Shown here: piece by piece, positions 12,974 through 14,283 of the stretch
How the letters are laid out: the number at the start of each line of letters is the position of its first letter
Numbering within the stretch: position 1 is the stretch's first letter
Assembly: GCA_964420065.1 (NCBI GenBank)
Contig: CAYQQK010000029.1
Location: 1 to 14,283, forward strand
Source of the DNA: CAYQQK01 sp964420065
GTDB taxonomy: Bacteria > Bacillota > Dethiobacteria > DTU022
DNA: 14,283 nt
Direction: 5' to 3'
Notes under the pieces: model-generated
Seen by the model: only the letters and a program-made list of their open reading frames with translations
Databases searched by the model: none
What the model was told of the DNA's origin: nothing
Position numbers and translations under genes: made by a program

Positions 12974-13330
12974 ATGTCAAAAAGCAAAAAGGTACCAAGG
13001 CCGGTAAGGGAGGAAAAAGAAGTCATTGATATGAAGAAAATTAATATTGATCCCAAGTTAATGTTTGATTATTCAAGACAAAGAAATGGCGTATTTGTAC
13101 ACAGTTTTATTTGTAATGATTGCGGTTTGCATTTTAATGTTTTTTCTTGGATGGAAAATAGACATACTGCCAGAAGTGTTTACTGCCCGGAGTGTGGAGT
13201 AAAAGGAAACTTCAGACATTGGAAACTTGTTTTATCGGAAAGCCCACAATTTACTGACTCCCAACAAGAAATATTTAATTATGTTCCTTTTCATGGCAGC
13301 CAATTTATGGATGATAGCAAGGAAGGATGA
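12974..13330 (+). CDS. Unknown small protein with a C4 zinc-ribbon-like motif
   Basis: I do not recognise this gene's family. The 118-residue protein has a basic N-terminus (about 1-23, rich in Lys, Arg and Glu). A CxxC...CxxC pair follows: CNDC (C47, C50) and CPEC (C71, C74), 20 residues apart, which should bind one zinc as a ribbon. The C-terminal part (about 85-118) is polar and acidic at the end. The SD gaaagggg lies 8 bases before the ATG at 12974. It is the first gene after the perfect consensus promoter, so it should be well expressed unless repressed. The zinc ribbon allows nucleic-acid or protein binding, but no function can be assigned. It ends with two tandem TGA codons, 12 bases before the next gene. 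Confidence 0.75.
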   Translation: MSKSKKVPRPVREEKEVIDMKKINIDPKLMFDYSRQRNGVFVHSFICNDCGLHFNVFSWMENRHTARSVYCPECGVKGNFRHWKLVLSESPQFTDSQQEIFNYVPFHGSQFMDDSKEG

Positions 13331-13342
13331 TGAAAAACTAAA

Positions 13343-13648
13343 ATGACAGATTCAGAAAAGCTGAGATTATCGGAAATAAATTTTAGTCTGAAAAACCAAG
13401 ATGTTGTTCAGGTAGCATATTGTATTCGTGAGCTAATCGAACCTTTAATTGAAAACCGGAGTAAATTATACTTTGAGCAAGCGAATTGTTACCAGTCATG
13501 TTTTTACCTACTTCGGGGGTTGTTAAAAAAGGTAGATAGAAGTTATCTACAGCAACATGAGAACTTGGTAAGTTTTTATCAGAAGGATCGCGATTTAGAT
13601 AATTCATTCGATAGGTTAAGCTGGATAGAACCAACGAAAGGGGTTTAG
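13343..13648 (+). CDS. Unknown small helical protein (101 aa)
   Basis: I do not recognise this gene. The 101-residue product looks soluble and mostly helical (for example VVQVAYCIRELIEPLIENR and the LLRGLLKKVDRSYL region), with three Cys and several aromatic residues but no metal motif or membrane segment. The nearest purine tract, aaggaagg (about 13319-13326), is 15 or more bases upstream of the ATG, longer than ideal, so translation may depend on coupling to the upstream gene 12 bases away. Its stop precedes the next ATG by one base and its last codons contain that gene's SD. It belongs to the AT-rich mobile region. Confidence 0.65.
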   Translation: MTDSEKLRLSEINFSLKNQDVVQVAYCIRELIEPLIENRSKLYFEQANCYQSCFYLLRGLLKKVDRSYLQQHENLVSFYQKDRDLDNSFDRLSWIEPTKGV

Positions 13649-13649
13649 A

Positions 13650-13898
13650 ATGAAAAGCGAAATGGTTTACATTATAAGAGATGAAAATGGCAATTATGTA
13701 TCTCCAAGGGAAGCTAGAAAGGGTTGGTATTTTGTAACTTATTCAGGAAAAGCAAGTGGATTCAAATTCTATTCAAATGTCGATACTGCAAAAAGACAAA
13801 TGGAGAAAATTAAAAAACTGGGTGAAGGTAATTTTACTATAGACTTTACCGATATATCCATGGTACCGGAAGGGGAAATCATACCAGTTTACCGGTAA
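13650..13898 (+). CDS. Unknown small protein (82 aa)
   Basis: I do not recognise this gene. The 82-residue product begins MKSEMVYIIRDENGNYVSPR and alternates beta-like aromatic stretches (GWYFVTYSGKASGFKFYS) with one Lys-rich helix (about 47-58), suggesting a small alpha-beta fold. No membrane segment or Cys is present. The SD aaagggg lies 6 bases upstream within the end of the preceding gene. The 15 bases around it (13633-13647) are identical to the leader of the gene at 12974. It is the third gene of the probable cargo operon. Confidence 0.68.
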   Translation: MKSEMVYIIRDENGNYVSPREARKGWYFVTYSGKASGFKFYSNVDTAKRQMEKIKKLGEGNFTIDFTDISMVPEGEIIPVYR

Positions 13899-13952
13899 AA
13901 ACAAATAATAATCCTGTTTTGCTATTTGGCAGAGCAGGGTTATCTATTAATT

Positions 13953-13961
13953 TGCTATAAT
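13953..13961 (+). promoter_or_regulatory. Extended -10 promoter upstream of the last gene
   Basis: TGCTATAAT is a perfect extended -10; no -35 match is seen at 17 bases. It gives the gene at 14007 a leader of about 40 bases. A 9-bp imperfect hairpin (13908-13916 with 13935-13943) lies just before it and may end the previous operon. Confidence 0.5.
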
Positions 13962-14006
13962 TAGAATTGAGAATGGTTGTAAAACATATATAGGGGGTAA
14001 CAACAA

Positions 14007-14267
14007 ATGGCTAGTAAATGGTTTGAAAAATTAACACCCAAGATGGCTTGGGATCAATATGTGATTGATGGATCTATTGAGCTATTTATATCAATAAATC
14101 GTAATGACGGCATAACAGACATAACGGAGATGTGCAAGAGTTATGTGGACTTTATGCCCAGATTGTTTGAGCCGCAATTGTTTACTACGGATCAACTAGA
14201 TCATATTGCGGTTCTAATTGAACAATACATTAGGACTTCCTGCACAGCCGCCGTTTTCGAAAATTAA
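14007..14267 (+). CDS. Unknown small protein (86 aa)
   Basis: I do not recognise this gene. The 86-residue product begins MASKWFEKLTPKMAWDQYVI and is acidic overall, largely helical, with two Cys (in EMCKSYVDF and RTSCTAAVF) too far apart for an obvious metal site. There is no signal peptide or membrane segment. The SD aggggg lies about 9 bases before the ATG. It has its own extended -10 promoter, separate from the three genes upstream. The window ends 16 bases after the stop, in sequence whose gcggc could pair with gccgc near 14247, so a terminator may be cut off. Confidence 0.68.
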   Translation: MASKWFEKLTPKMAWDQYVIDGSIELFISINRNDGITDITEMCKSYVDFMPRLFEPQLFTTDQLDHIAVLIEQYIRTSCTAAVFEN

Positions 14268-14283
14268 ACTGCGGCAGGCAAAA

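Noticed and set aside
13325..13345. Tandem TGA after the zinc-ribbon gene as a possible selenocysteine codon, given selC nearby
   Set aside because: Two consecutive TGA are followed by no open frame of interest and no SECIS-like hairpin is visible; the same holds for the other TGA stops in the window.
1..14283. CRISPR array or insertion sequence
   Set aside because: No regularly spaced repeats of CRISPR type and no transposase or terminal inverted repeats were seen; the only recombinase is the tyrosine integrase.

Overview
The window looks like a chromosomal stretch of an anaerobic, selenocysteine-using member of the Firmicutes (Bacillota, clostridial or syntrophomonad-like). The grounds are purine-rich Shine-Dalgarno sites on nearly every gene, sigma-A type promoters, frequent TTG starts, the trmK-nif3 pair typical of Firmicutes, a rubredoxin, and a complete selenocysteine tRNA gene (selC). 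No species can be named from the sequence alone.

Layout. Positions 1-51 are the 3' part of tRNA-Glu(UUC), followed by a hairpin. A tautomerase-family gene (145-336, minus) and tRNA-Val(UAC) (532-606, plus) are driven by divergent promoters. Positions 780-2610 hold trmK (tRNA A22 methylation) overlapping a nif3-like dinuclear-metal gene, closed by a terminator that covers the nif3 stop codon. Positions 2683-5034 hold a coiled-coil zinc-ribbon protein, an overlapping membrane-anchored TPR-like protein, and tatC. A type II NADP-isocitrate dehydrogenase gene converges on tatC from the minus strand. Positions 6560-8675 encode a NatAB-like ABC-2 exporter. Positions 8861-10467 are a tetR-SDR operon with its own promoter and palindromic operator. 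A rubredoxin of 54 residues with its terminator follows at 10612-10776.

RNA cluster. tRNA-Ala(CGC) and tRNA-Val(CAC) are co-transcribed on the minus strand (11163 to 10992). They share a nearly identical anticodon-arm block, which suggests duplication with an anticodon change. selC lies at 11453-11548, plus strand.

Mobile region. Immediately after the selC 3' end the DNA becomes clearly AT-richer. It carries repeats, a tyrosine recombinase (11673-12608), a convergent excisionase-like HTH gene (12669-12827), and a consensus promoter driving at least three small genes of unknown function (12974-13898). A fourth unknown gene at 14007 has its own extended -10. I read this as the left end of an integrative element that uses selC as its attachment site. 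The right end is outside the window, so its size and main cargo are unknown.

The core half is mostly ordinary housekeeping. The parts worth a second look are the selC-anchored element with its unknown cargo and control region, the Ala/Val tRNA pair, the divergent TatC, and the tetR control region.
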